A stretch of DNA of 29,448 bases from Desulfuromonadales bacterium (GCA_029859485.1 JAOUDB010000002.1:1-29448), one strand, 5' to 3'; positions 7,959-16,527 are shown, counted from the first letter of the stretch. Notes: generated from the sequence alone by a model not told the origin. Numbers and translations: made by a program.

Positions 7959-8566
7959 TCGAGATCAAACCTTCATCCCGAACCGTTCAAAGCGGATTCG
8001 TTCTGCTGCTGCTCGCAGTTTCGGCCCAGAGCGCTTTTGCACATGTCGAAGGCGGACAGGCCGCAGGGTTTATAACCGGTCTGCAACACCCCTGGTCGGG
8101 ACTGGACCATATCCTGGCGATGATCGCCGTCGGTCTCTGGGGAGCGCAGCTCGGCAAGCCGTCGATCTGGGTGCTACCGATCGCTTTCCCGATGATGATG
8201 GCAGCAGGGGCCATGATGGGTCTGTTGGGTATTCCTGTCCCCGGGGTTGAGATTGGCATCGCTTTTTCTGCGATCCTGCTGGGGCTGATGGTGCTGGCTG
8301 AGGTGCGACCGAAGCTCGCCGTTTCGATCGCGATGGTCGGTTTTTTTGCCATTTTCCACGGCCACGCTCACGGCACGGAGCTGCCGCCAGGGCAGAGCGG
8401 TCTTCTTTACAGTATGGGTTTCGTCATCGCCACAGGCTGCCTGCACGGTCTGGGGATTGTCATCGGCCTAGTGAAAGAGCTGCCGTTGGGACGACAGGCT
8501 CTCCGCGGAGCCGGGTCATTCATCGCGGTGATGGGTGTCGTTTTCCTCTGGAAGGCTTTGACATGA
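7955..8566 (+). CDS. HupE-family nickel/cobalt permease-like protein
   Basis: The 203-residue product has a cleavable N-terminal segment (FVLLLLAVSAQSAFAHVEGG) and then about six TM helices. Both canonical HupE motifs are intact: H-x5-D-H in HPWSGLDH (H45, D51, H52) and FHGHAHGTE (H135 to E142). Length and motifs match classic HupE/UreJ metal permeases. Start 7955 is supported by GGAGG at 7941-7945 and the ATGA overlap with the preceding stop. It is the most canonical of the three HupE-like genes. Nickel or cobalt as the ion is family knowledge, not seen directly. Confidence 0.88.
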   Translation: MIEIKPSSRTVQSGFVLLLLAVSAQSAFAHVEGGQAAGFITGLQHPWSGLDHILAMIAVGLWGAQLGKPSIWVLPIAFPMMMAAGAMMGLLGIPVPGVEIGIAFSAILLGLMVLAEVRPKLAVSIAMVGFFAIFHGHAHGTELPPGQSGLLYSMGFVIATGCLHGLGIVIGLVKELPLGRQALRGAGSFIAVMGVVFLWKALT

Positions 8567-9147
8567 GAGTCTTGACAACGACTCTGCTTTTGCTCTGTTG
8601 GCCGGTTTGCGCCTCTGCCCACCTGGTGACCACCGGTCTGGGACCGGTCTACGACGGCATCGGCCACCTGGTCATGACACCGGAAGACCTGATCCCGGTG
8701 CTGGCGATTGCCCTTTACGCCGGCATGCGTGGTGCTGCTCCAGGTAGATATGCGCTGTTCTCCTTGCCACTGGCCTGGTTCGCTGGCGGCTTGCTGGGTG
8801 TTTCCTTCACCAGTTTGCCGCCCTTGCCAACCCCGGCGTTCTCGATTCTCATCATCGGTGTCCTGATCGCAGCGGACTTCAAGCTGTCTGACCGGATTTT
8901 CCTCGTTATGGTACTGGCTGTCGGTTTTATCCATGGGGCATTAAATGGTGTCGCCCTCAAGGGTAACGCCGGTGTCCCTGGGTTGATCGGTATCATGGCG
9001 ACCCTATTCGTACTCGTTGCGCTCTTCTCGGCGCTTGTTGTTTCACTCAAAAAACCCTGGGCACGGATTGTGGTACGTGTGGCGGGCAGTTGGGTCGCCG
9101 CCATTGGCATGCTCATGTTCGGCTGGATGTTCCGCGGTCAGGTCTGA
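8563..9147 (+). CDS. Divergent HupE/UreJ-like membrane protein
   Basis: The 194-residue product has a signal peptide (TTLLLLCWPVCASA) followed by HLVTTGLGPVYDGIGHLVMTPEDLIPVLAIALYAG and five to six hydrophobic helices. It lacks the H-x5-D-H and FHGxAHG motifs of its neighbour. It keeps a GIGHLxxxPEDLIPVLALAL-type segment and GFIHGALNG, typical of shorter HupE-like accessory proteins. It overlaps the previous gene by 4 bp (ATGA), with GGAAGG upstream. It probably works with the two preceding HupE-like proteins, as a partner subunit or a second permease, but this is inferred only from the tight coupling. Confidence 0.72.
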   Translation: MRVLTTTLLLLCWPVCASAHLVTTGLGPVYDGIGHLVMTPEDLIPVLAIALYAGMRGAAPGRYALFSLPLAWFAGGLLGVSFTSLPPLPTPAFSILIIGVLIAADFKLSDRIFLVMVLAVGFIHGALNGVALKGNAGVPGLIGIMATLFVLVALFSALVVSLKKPWARIVVRVAGSWVAAIGMLMFGWMFRGQV

Positions 9148-9173
9148 GAAATAAACTCTGCTGGAGGGCTGTT

Positions 9174-10001
9174 ATGAAGGTTACAAAAGTGTTCGTTCTC
9201 TCACTTGTTGTCTCTGGTCTCCTTGGCCTATTAACGACACAATCATTTGCTCAGAGCGATGGCAAAGAGTGGTCAGACCCCTGGCGGTTCCATGTCAATC
9301 TTTATGGTTGGCTCCCGGATGCTCCAGCGACCATTAGTGTTAATGGAGAGGAAGTCGTAGATGTCCCTGAAGATCTGGATACCGTCCTCGATTCTTTGGA
9401 CATGACAGCGATGTTTGAACTGGAAGCTCACAAGGGGCCTCTCGTCCTGTTCACCAACAATGTCTATTACAAAGGCACGTATGACGAGAATTTTACCGGG
9501 CCGATCACCGGCCTGGCCAAAAAATATGAGCTGCAGGAAGAAGCCTGGGTGATCAAGTACGGTGTTGGTTATGATTTGGGTACGTGGAATCTTGGCAAAT
9601 CTGAAGATTCCCCGAACTTTAGCCTGATCCCCTGGGTTGGGGGGTTTTACTTTCATGATGACTGGTCATTGACAATCAAACCTTACGGTGAGCCTTTGAG
9701 TGGCAAGACAACAGGGACTTATGACTTTAACACACCGATGGTTGGTTTGGGCTCCCGTGTGATCCTCTCGGAAAAGTGGTATTTGAATCTCAGTTATGGC
9801 TACGGCGGTTGGGATGTAGACAGTGTCGATGAAATCTACGATTTTATCGGTAACGTCGGCTATCGCTTCAAAATGGGAGATGTCTCCAGCAAAGTAGTCG
9901 CTGGTTACAGGTACCTTTATTTCAATCGGCCGGATAATCGGGGCGTAGAATTAGAATTAACATGCAAGGGGCCGTTTATTGGGATTGGCTGGGAGTTCTA
10001 A
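9174..10001 (+). CDS. Outer-membrane beta-barrel protein
   Basis: The 275-residue product has a signal peptide (VFVLSLVVSGLLGLLTTQSFAQS). Its mature sequence starts with WRFHVNLYGWLPD and runs through many amphipathic strands to a C-terminal GIGWEF, a barrel-type ending in Phe. The layout 'LYGWLPxAPATISVNGE ... DLDTVLDSLDMTAMFELEAHKGPLVLFTNNVYY' matches a widespread uncharacterised porin-like family. Start 9174 follows GGAGGG and lies 26 bp after the HupE-like stop; the earlier in-frame ATG at 9090 is inside the previous gene. It likely forms the outer-membrane part of this envelope cluster. Substrate unknown. Confidence 0.75.
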   Translation: MKVTKVFVLSLVVSGLLGLLTTQSFAQSDGKEWSDPWRFHVNLYGWLPDAPATISVNGEEVVDVPEDLDTVLDSLDMTAMFELEAHKGPLVLFTNNVYYKGTYDENFTGPITGLAKKYELQEEAWVIKYGVGYDLGTWNLGKSEDSPNFSLIPWVGGFYFHDDWSLTIKPYGEPLSGKTTGTYDFNTPMVGLGSRVILSEKWYLNLSYGYGGWDVDSVDEIYDFIGNVGYRFKMGDVSSKVVAGYRYLYFNRPDNRGVELELTCKGPFIGIGWEF

Positions 10002-10048
10002 GGTTTCAATCACCCCAAAAGTGCACTTATTAGAAAAAGGCCATTTTA

Positions 10049-11266
10049 ATGAATTCCAAGCTTTTGATAGCGTTGGCTGTTTTTCTCATCCTCCCTTCTT
10101 TTGTCGCCGCAGAGATAGGGCCTGCGTTGTCCGGCCTGACCGGCAGTGCCAATGACGCCACGGCCGTCTTCTTTTCTCCTGCGGGCATCACCCGTCTCGA
10201 CCAATCTGAGATGGTTGTTCAGGCGGCTTTCGCTTTCAAAGAGTCAAAATTCGAGGTCGACGAGGCGACCTACTCCGGTGGAAATGCCGACAATGATCAG
10301 CAGATTGCCGTCATCCCCGGGGTGTTCTACGCCAAGCCCCTGAATGAACGCTGGCACCTTGGTCTCTCGGTCAATGTTCCTTCTGGCTTTGGTAACAATT
10401 ATGGCGACCGCTGGTCGGGGCGCTACCATACTCAAGAAAGCACGCTCGCCTTTGTCGCCGCAACCGGTGTCCTGGCTTACAAAGTGACCGACAAATTTTC
10501 CTTGGCGGCCGGCCCTTACGCGATGTATACGGACTCAACCGTCACAGCTCGGGTCAACAACCTGCTGCCAGGCTACGGTGATGGCAAAGTCGAGCTGGAA
10601 GAAGACGGTGCAGATCTTGGTTTCGTCCTCGGTGCGATGTACCAGTTTACCGACACAACCCGGGTGGGCCTGACCTACCGGTCGGAGCTCAAGCCCGATC
10701 TCGAAGGAACGCCGACATTCAAAAATCTCGATCCCCTGCTGCGCGACACCCTGGCCGCAGCCGATCTCCTCGGCACGGAAGTCGATGTAGACTTTACGAT
10801 TCCCGCCATGGCGTCGGTTGGATTTTACACCGAGGTTTCTGATCAGTGGTCGGTAACCGGCGACCTGACGTGGCTTGATATGTCCGAATTCGGCATCACC
10901 CATCTCAGGGTTGAAGAGGACAGCGTTTCGGTGAGCGGTAAATTTCGCGACATGTGGGCAACCAGTGCATCCGTTAAATATCGTTACGCGGAGGATCGCG
11001 CTGTTTCGATTGGCGGACTATACGCCTCATCCGCTGTGACGGATGATAATCGTGATATCGGCCTGCCACTCGATCGGGTCATCGGCGCAGGGGTTGGCCT
11101 CGATTTGCCCATTCATGATTATCCTTGTCATATCAATCTGAACTATTTTGACCTCGGTGATGCTGAAGTATCGCAGGAAGGTGGACCACTGACCGGTGAT
11201 TTTGAAGGGTCTTTCAGTAGTAACTGGGCGGTTATGTTGGATATTCAAGTCAAGCTGGCTTTCTAA
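10049..11266 (+). CDS. OmpP1/FadL/TodX-family outer-membrane transport protein
   Basis: The 405-residue product has a signal peptide (LLIALAVFLILPSFVAA). Right after it comes the FadL-family N-terminus (GPALSGLTGSANDATAVFFSPAGITRL; AxxNDATAxxxNPAGxxxL-like). GVFYAKPLNERWHLGLSVNVPSGFG, VGLTYRSELK and a C-terminal barrel strand ending in VKLAF follow. FadL relatives carry long-chain fatty acids or other hydrophobic compounds across the outer membrane. It is shorter than E. coli FadL but normal for environmental members. It lies 47 bp after the previous barrel gene; the ribosome site is weak (AAAAAGG). A small hairpin with a T run follows it. Confidence 0.88.
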   Translation: MNSKLLIALAVFLILPSFVAAEIGPALSGLTGSANDATAVFFSPAGITRLDQSEMVVQAAFAFKESKFEVDEATYSGGNADNDQQIAVIPGVFYAKPLNERWHLGLSVNVPSGFGNNYGDRWSGRYHTQESTLAFVAATGVLAYKVTDKFSLAAGPYAMYTDSTVTARVNNLLPGYGDGKVELEEDGADLGFVLGAMYQFTDTTRVGLTYRSELKPDLEGTPTFKNLDPLLRDTLAAADLLGTEVDVDFTIPAMASVGFYTEVSDQWSVTGDLTWLDMSEFGITHLRVEEDSVSVSGKFRDMWATSASVKYRYAEDRAVSIGGLYASSAVTDDNRDIGLPLDRVIGAGVGLDLPIHDYPCHINLNYFDLGDAEVSQEGGPLTGDFEGSFSSNWAVMLDIQVKLAF

Positions 11267-11285
11267 GGGCAGGTCATTGTAAAAT

Positions 11286-11306
11286 TAGCATTTAATGCTA
11301 TTTTTT
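11286..11306 (+). terminator. Weak terminator after the FadL-family gene
   Basis: TAGCA (11286-11290) pairs with TGCTA (11296-11300) and is followed by a six-T run (11301-11306). The stem is only five base pairs, possibly seven with a tiny loop. It marks a plausible partial boundary between the envelope cluster and the two-component genes and may be leaky. Confidence 0.45.
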
Positions 11307-11316
11307 AAGTGATTAT

Positions 11317-14300
11317 ATGTATTTGGGGTTTCTGCCTTTGATATTCAAACGATGCCATTTTAAGAAACTTTCCAGACGGACCCTGTCTCCATTCGTCCGT
11401 TCTGCTCTGCTGTTTTGCGCACTCATCTTCACGTTCTTTTGGTTATCTCCAGCTGTTGTTGCGGCAGAGAGCTCAAGGATTGAACTCACTGCCGAAGAAC
11501 AGGCCTGGCTGGCAGAGCATCCGGTAATCACTTTGGCTACCGGGAATGGTAACTATCCTCCCGCCGAGATCAAAAACCCTGACGGCACATGGTCCGGATT
11601 TAACATTGAATTCTTTGAACAGCTCAGCAAACTACTCGATATCGATATCCGCTTGCATTACGGGGCATGGGCAGAGACACAAAAAAAAGCGATGAATGGA
11701 GAGTTGGACGGTCTGAGCATCGTTGGCAAGGATCCCAGACGGGATGTTATTTTCAATGCAACCGATACCATTTATCCCTCGTATTTTTCTGTTTTTTCAG
11801 CATCCAGAGCCGATCTTAAAATAAACAGCTTCACAGACCTGGACGGCCTGCGAATCGGGTACAAAAGGGGGGCTCGTCCCGCAAAAACCCGCCTGAAAAA
11901 ACTTCCTGAGGCAACTGCCGTTCCCTTTGACAGTCATGAGGCCATGACCCAGGCACTGCTCAGTAAAGAGATCGACTTTATTGTCGCCTGGATGGGCTAC
12001 GATCATTGGCGCAAACAGACCTTGCAGGGTACGATCGACAAGGTTTATCTGATCACAGAGCACCCTCTAGAAATGGTCAGTTACATCCGCAATGATTGGC
12101 CGGAGTTTGTTCCGATCATGAACAAGGCCATCGCTGCTCTCAAGCAGGAAGAGCTGCCCCGAATCATGAACAAGTGGTTCCTTGAATGGCCTAAACAGGC
12201 AGCCAGAGTGTCTGGTGTCAATTTGACTCCGGAGGAGAAGTCCTGGCTTGCAAAAAACCATAGAGTTCGTGTCCGTTTCAATCAGCACCCACCTTATTTT
12301 TATTTCAAAGATGACATGGTTGTTGGCCTCGCGGTGGATTTTCTTAATGCAGTTTCAGAACGAGCCGGGATAAGTTTCCAGAATGAAGGGCAGAGCCATT
12401 TTTCTGCTCTCTTGGATGGATTGATAAAGCATCAGGGGCCAGATCTTGTGTCGGCAATAATGCCGACTCCAAAACGGGAAGAGGTTATACTGTTTACCCA
12501 GCCTTATATCTCTTCGCCCAGATTCATATTTACTCGGGACGACGCTCCCTTTTTTTCGTCGATCGAACATCTCTTCGACAAAAATATCGCTGTAGTTAAT
12601 GGCTATGTCACCTACCAATATCTTGCAGAAAATTATCCGAATCTCGATCTCTTGGTCTACAACACTTCTGAAGAAGCGCTTAGAGCAGTATCATCAGGAG
12701 AGGCGTTTTCCTACATTGGTGATTTAATTTCCACGCCAGCAATAATCAACGAATTCGGGTTAAGAAACCTGAAGGCCGCCTGCCCAAGTGGATTGCCAGA
12801 CCACCCGCTTGCCATAGGGGTTCGAAACGACTGGCCCGAATTAAGGAGCATCCTCGATAAAGCGATTGATACCTTACCCGCTGCGGAAAAGGCTGCCATC
12901 ATCAATAAATGGACCACGGTCAAGATTGAGCACGGTATCCGTTCAACGGATGTAAATAAGTGGATCATTATAATTGCCCTCTCTGTCCTGAGCATCATCA
13001 CGATGTTTCTTGTCTGGAACAAACAATTGAGTCGCAAGGTTGTAGAACGTACGGCCGAACTCTCGGACAGCGAAGCACGTTTCCGTGCCACCTTCGAGCA
13101 GGCAGCCGTGGGGATCGCTCACGTTGCCCCCGGCGGCCAGTTCCTGAGGTTGAACAAGAAGTTCTGTGATATCGTCGGCTATGCTCAGGAAGAGCTGCTG
13201 GAGTTGAACTTCCATGACATCACCCACCCGGACGACCTGGAAACGGATACAGGTCTCGTACAGGAACTGCTCGACGGAAAGAACGATTCCTACACCCTCG
13301 AAAAACGCTATCTCCACAAGGATGGTTCAACCGTCTGGGTCAACCTCACGGTCAAGATCCTGCGCGAGGATGATGGTAGCCCACGCTGGTTCGTCTCGGT
13401 GGTTCAGGACATCTCCGACCGCATCCAAATCCAGCAAGAGATCAAGAAAAGTTACGAATTCCTGAATCATCTGACCCAGGCCATTCCCGACGCGATCTTA
13501 TCCGTCAAACTGCCGGAACGTACAGTGACCTGGTGCACCGATACTTATGGGACACTGGGCTATGAAGCCAACGAATGTATCGGGGACACAACAGCCAAGT
13601 TTTATCCGACCCCCGATGAGGCAAAACAGTTCGGGACGCTCATGGACAAAGCCATTGCAGAAGGCAAAAAACTTGTCCAGACTGAACTCGAACTGCGGCG
13701 CAAGAACGGCGAACTCTTCCCGGCAGATGTCAAGCTCTCCTTTATGCAAGATGGCGATCGTGTGACCGGTGTTACAGCATTACTCCGAGATATAAGTGAG
13801 CGCAAGCTGGCTGAAACCAAATTGCAGAAGAGCCATGACTTTCTTGAATATATACTCAGCTCTATCCCGGAAGCGGTTTTCTATGTCAAGTTGCCTGAAC
13901 GTGTCATTGCCTGGGCCAATGATTCCTACAACATCATGGGTCTTGGAGAAAACACTGAACATCTTATGGGCCTATCGACAGAGGGTTTTTTCGCCAGCAA
14001 GGAGGAATACGCCCGATTTGGCGAGATCCAGAGACAAGCCATCGAAGAGGGTAAATCCTTCATGCACACAGAAGCGATGCTGCGCCATGAAAACGGGACA
14101 GTTTTTCCGGCGGATATAACGGGCACTTTTTTCAAGGAGAACGGAAAGGTCGTCAGCATCACCGCAATCGTGCGAGACATCACAAAAGCCAAGCTGGCCG
14201 AGAAGAAGTTCGTCGCTTACCAGGACCGCCTCAAGGCCCTGACCTCGCAGTTGACCATCGCCGAGGAGCAGGAACGCCGACGCATCGCAGAGAACCTGCA

Positions 14301-14895
14301 CGATGAGGTCAGCCAGGCCCTTGCCATGACGCGCCTGCAGCTGGCGGCCGCGATCCGCGGCACCATCTGCGACGACTCCAGTCTGAAAGAGCAGCTTGAT
14401 GAGATCTCCGGCTCGCTGCTCCAGGCGATCCGCGACACCCGGCAACTGATCTTCGAACTCAGCTCACCATCCATGCACGAACTCGGCCTTGCGTCTGCTG
14501 TCATTGAATGGGTCGAAGAAAAGAAGAGACAGTTGAAGAATGATGTCGATATTGCCATAGTTAATGAGCTGACCGGCACTGAGCTCGATGAAGATGAACG
14601 CACGATCCTGTTCCGAAATATTCGCGAGCTATTGACCAATACATTCAAACACGCGCGGGCAAAGAAGGTCAAAATCACCCTGGTTTCTGATCAAGAAACC
14701 ATCCGGGCTTCGGTTGAGGATGATGGTATCGGCTTCGATCCGGCGCAGGTACTGGACGGGCACAACCTGAACGGGGGCTTCGGCCTTTTCAGCATCGAGG
14801 AGCGCATGAAAGATCTGAACGGCACGATGAAGATCGAAGCCGCTCCCCACAAAGGCTGTAAAGTGACCCTCTCACTACCGAAAGAGATGGAGTGA
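11317..14895 (+). CDS. Sensor histidine kinase with two SBP_bac_3 domains and three PAS domains
   Basis: The 1192-residue product has an N-terminal membrane/signal segment (about 29-49) and two periplasmic SBP_bac_3-like domains (about 65-290 and 310-540). Each SBP domain is preceded by a LT-x-EE-x-WL linker typical of BvgS-like sensors. A TM helix lies at about 549-567, and PAS domains start near 585, 715 and 843. The kinase core is of NarL/DegS type: HisKA_3 with ENLHDEVSQ (phosphoacceptor H995), N box RNIRELLTNTFKHA (about 1100), DDGIGFD and GGFGLFSIEER. PAS2 and PAS3 share AIPDA.../SIPEA... and VKLPER, indicating a recent internal duplication. No good ribosome site precedes 11317. The regulator gene is translationally coupled downstream. 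Confidence 0.9.
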   Translation: MYLGFLPLIFKRCHFKKLSRRTLSPFVRSALLFCALIFTFFWLSPAVVAAESSRIELTAEEQAWLAEHPVITLATGNGNYPPAEIKNPDGTWSGFNIEFFEQLSKLLDIDIRLHYGAWAETQKKAMNGELDGLSIVGKDPRRDVIFNATDTIYPSYFSVFSASRADLKINSFTDLDGLRIGYKRGARPAKTRLKKLPEATAVPFDSHEAMTQALLSKEIDFIVAWMGYDHWRKQTLQGTIDKVYLITEHPLEMVSYIRNDWPEFVPIMNKAIAALKQEELPRIMNKWFLEWPKQAARVSGVNLTPEEKSWLAKNHRVRVRFNQHPPYFYFKDDMVVGLAVDFLNAVSERAGISFQNEGQSHFSALLDGLIKHQGPDLVSAIMPTPKREEVILFTQPYISSPRFIFTRDDAPFFSSIEHLFDKNIAVVNGYVTYQYLAENYPNLDLLVYNTSEEALRAVSSGEAFSYIGDLISTPAIINEFGLRNLKAACPSGLPDHPLAIGVRNDWPELRSILDKAIDTLPAAEKAAIINKWTTVKIEHGIRSTDVNKWIIIIALSVLSIITMFLVWNKQLSRKVVERTAELSDSEARFRATFEQAAVGIAHVAPGGQFLRLNKKFCDIVGYAQEELLELNFHDITHPDDLETDTGLVQELLDGKNDSYTLEKRYLHKDGSTVWVNLTVKILREDDGSPRWFVSVVQDISDRIQIQQEIKKSYEFLNHLTQAIPDAILSVKLPERTVTWCTDTYGTLGYEANECIGDTTAKFYPTPDEAKQFGTLMDKAIAEGKKLVQTELELRRKNGELFPADVKLSFMQDGDRVTGVTALLRDISERKLAETKLQKSHDFLEYILSSIPEAVFYVKLPERVIAWANDSYNIMGLGENTEHLMGLSTEGFFASKEEYARFGEIQRQAIEEGKSFMHTEAMLRHENGTVFPADITGTFFKENGKVVSITAIVRDITKAKLAEKKFVAYQDRLKALTSQLTIAEEQERRRIAENLHDEVSQALAMTRLQLAAAIRGTICDDSSLKEQLDEISGSLLQAIRDTRQLIFELSSPSMHELGLASAVIEWVEEKKRQLKNDVDIAIVNELTGTELDEDERTILFRNIRELLTNTFKHARAKKVKITLVSDQETIRASVEDDGIGFDPAQVLDGHNLNGGFGLFSIEERMKDLNGTMKIEAAPHKGCKVTLSLPKEME

Positions 14896-14900
14896 AGACC

Positions 14901-16304
14901 ATGCACGAACAGACCTCGATCCTTCTGGTTGATGATCATGCCATGTTGCGCAAAGGCCTTCGCGCGCTGATCGAACAGGAACAGGGCCTCTCTGTGATCG
15001 ATGAAGCCGGAGACGGCCTCGAGGCGATCGAGAAGGCCCGGGAACTGCAACCGGATGTCGTTATCATGGATATCAACATGCCCCGTCTCAACGGCATCGA
15101 GGCGACCCGTCGGATCCTCTGTGAAGCACCGGAAACCCGTATCCTGGCCTTGTCGATCCATTCTTCGAAGCGTTATGTCGAGGAGATGCTTGATGCCGGC
15201 GTGGCAGGTTACCTGCTCAAGGAGAGCGCGCCCGAAGAGCTGATCTCTGCGATCTGCGCCCTCAGGGACAACAAAAGCTACCTGAGTCCGGAGATCACCG
15301 AAATCGTCATCGAAAAGGCCCGCGAGACGACCTCATCTGCCGCAAACGTCGCCGATAAACGGCGTGAGCCGGGCAAAAGGCATAGACCTGAACTTCCGGA
15401 GGGGATGATCCACCGTCCTGAGCTGGTTGAACGACTCGAGAATGGGCACCACAAGCTCCTGACCTTGGTCGTGGCACCGGCAGGCTACGGCAAGAGCACC
15501 CTGGTCTGCGACTGGCTGACTCGGTACGCCCGTCAGTCTCTCTGGTGGGAAATCGACCCCAAGGACAACGATCTGCGACGGTTTCTAAAGAGCTGGGTCG
15601 CCTTGACCACGGCACTCTTTGCCGACCAGCCGAGTTACCTGCCGGCCCTGGTCGAAGCAGCCAACCTGCCGCCAACCTCGATCCTGTCCGGGGCCATGGT
15701 GGCCGAACTGGAAGAATATCCCGGAGACCTGACCATCGTCTTCGAGAACAAGAACCTGGTCAAGGACAAGTCGGTCTTCGACCTGCTGAGCCAGGTCCTG
15801 AAGAATCCTTTGGCATCCAAGCGTTTTGTCATCATCAGCCGACAGGACCCGTTCCTGCCGATCTCGACCTTGCGTGCGAACAATCAATTCAACGAACTCC
15901 GTACCGAGGACCTCAAGTTCACGGTCCGGGAAGTCCAGGCGTATTTGGAGAAGGCCTTGTCCAGGGAGGTCGATGCGGAGACTGCGGCGCTCTGGCAAGA
16001 GCGTACCGAGGGCTGGGTCACCGGTTTGCAGCTTGCCGTTCATAGCCTTACCGGCCAGGAGACCGATGAATCCGAGAAGCAACCCAGCATAGTGTCGGTC
16101 AACTGGCGGGACCTTCTGACTAACCGTGAATACGACGTGCTGCTGCTTTTGCAGCAGCGTCTGCGCGACAAGGAGATCGCAGACCGGCTCTGCATCTCGA
16201 CCGGAACGGTCAGGACTCACCTGAAAAACCTCTACAGCAAGCTCGATGCGACCAATCGCCGTGATGTCGTCGTCAAGGCGGAGAAACTCCAGATCCTGGA
16301 CTGA
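14901..16304 (+). CDS. Response regulator: REC + MalT-like ATPase + LuxR HTH
   Basis: The 467-residue product starts with a NarL-type receiver (acidic pair D11/D12, phospho-acceptor D57 in VIMDINMPR, then LALSIHSS and KES). A linker and a MalT/LAL-like STAND NTPase follow, with Walker A APAGYGKST (K198), WWEIDPKDNDLRRF, IISRQDPFLPISTLRA and LRTEDLKFTVREVQAYL. It ends with a LuxR-type HTH (LTNREYDVLLLL to LKNLYSKLDATNRRD, about 405-465). The long TPR sensor region of MalT proteins is absent. The usual Walker B LDDYH reads FENKN (E282, N283). ATG 14901 has GGAG at good distance; a GTG at 14892 overlaps the kinase stop and is the alternative start. It surely pairs with the kinase next to it. Confidence 0.88.
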   Translation: MHEQTSILLVDDHAMLRKGLRALIEQEQGLSVIDEAGDGLEAIEKARELQPDVVIMDINMPRLNGIEATRRILCEAPETRILALSIHSSKRYVEEMLDAGVAGYLLKESAPEELISAICALRDNKSYLSPEITEIVIEKARETTSSAANVADKRREPGKRHRPELPEGMIHRPELVERLENGHHKLLTLVVAPAGYGKSTLVCDWLTRYARQSLWWEIDPKDNDLRRFLKSWVALTTALFADQPSYLPALVEAANLPPTSILSGAMVAELEEYPGDLTIVFENKNLVKDKSVFDLLSQVLKNPLASKRFVIISRQDPFLPISTLRANNQFNELRTEDLKFTVREVQAYLEKALSREVDAETAALWQERTEGWVTGLQLAVHSLTGQETDESEKQPSIVSVNWRDLLTNREYDVLLLLQQRLRDKEIADRLCISTGTVRTHLKNLYSKLDATNRRDVVVKAEKLQILD

Positions 16305-16340
16305 ACACCTCGATCCGGAAGCGATAGCTCTCCTCCAGAC

Positions 16341-16354
16341 GTGACCCTGGTCAC
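16341..16354. promoter_or_regulatory. 14-bp palindrome, possible operator
   Basis: GTGACC-CT-GGTCAC is a perfect inverted repeat with six-base arms, 37 bp past the regulator stop and upstream of the terminator. Its size and symmetry resemble a dimer binding site, but it sits in a 3' region, so it may be chance or a minor RNA hairpin. Confidence 0.25.
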
Positions 16355-16481
16355 GGCTAAACAGCTTGAATCTAATGTCTTACCAGAAAATCTCCCCAGT
16401 TTTTCCTCCGTTTTGAGGCATAGATTATCCTCCTCCCCAAGGGTAATATCAAAATAATGGAAAAGGTTCACTCGTTGCTTC

Positions 16482-16527
16482 AGTGCGGTGGCTGTGCCGC
16501 CTCCTGGCAGTCACCGCACTTTTTTTG
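16482..16527 (+). terminator. Strong intrinsic terminator of the two-component operon
   Basis: AGTGCGGTG (16482-16490) pairs perfectly with CACCGCACT (16512-16520), and the descending arm continues into seven or more T residues. The 21-nt loop is GC-rich and can itself pair partly. It lies 178 bp after the regulator stop and cleanly separates that operon from the small gene at 16564. Confidence 0.85.
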
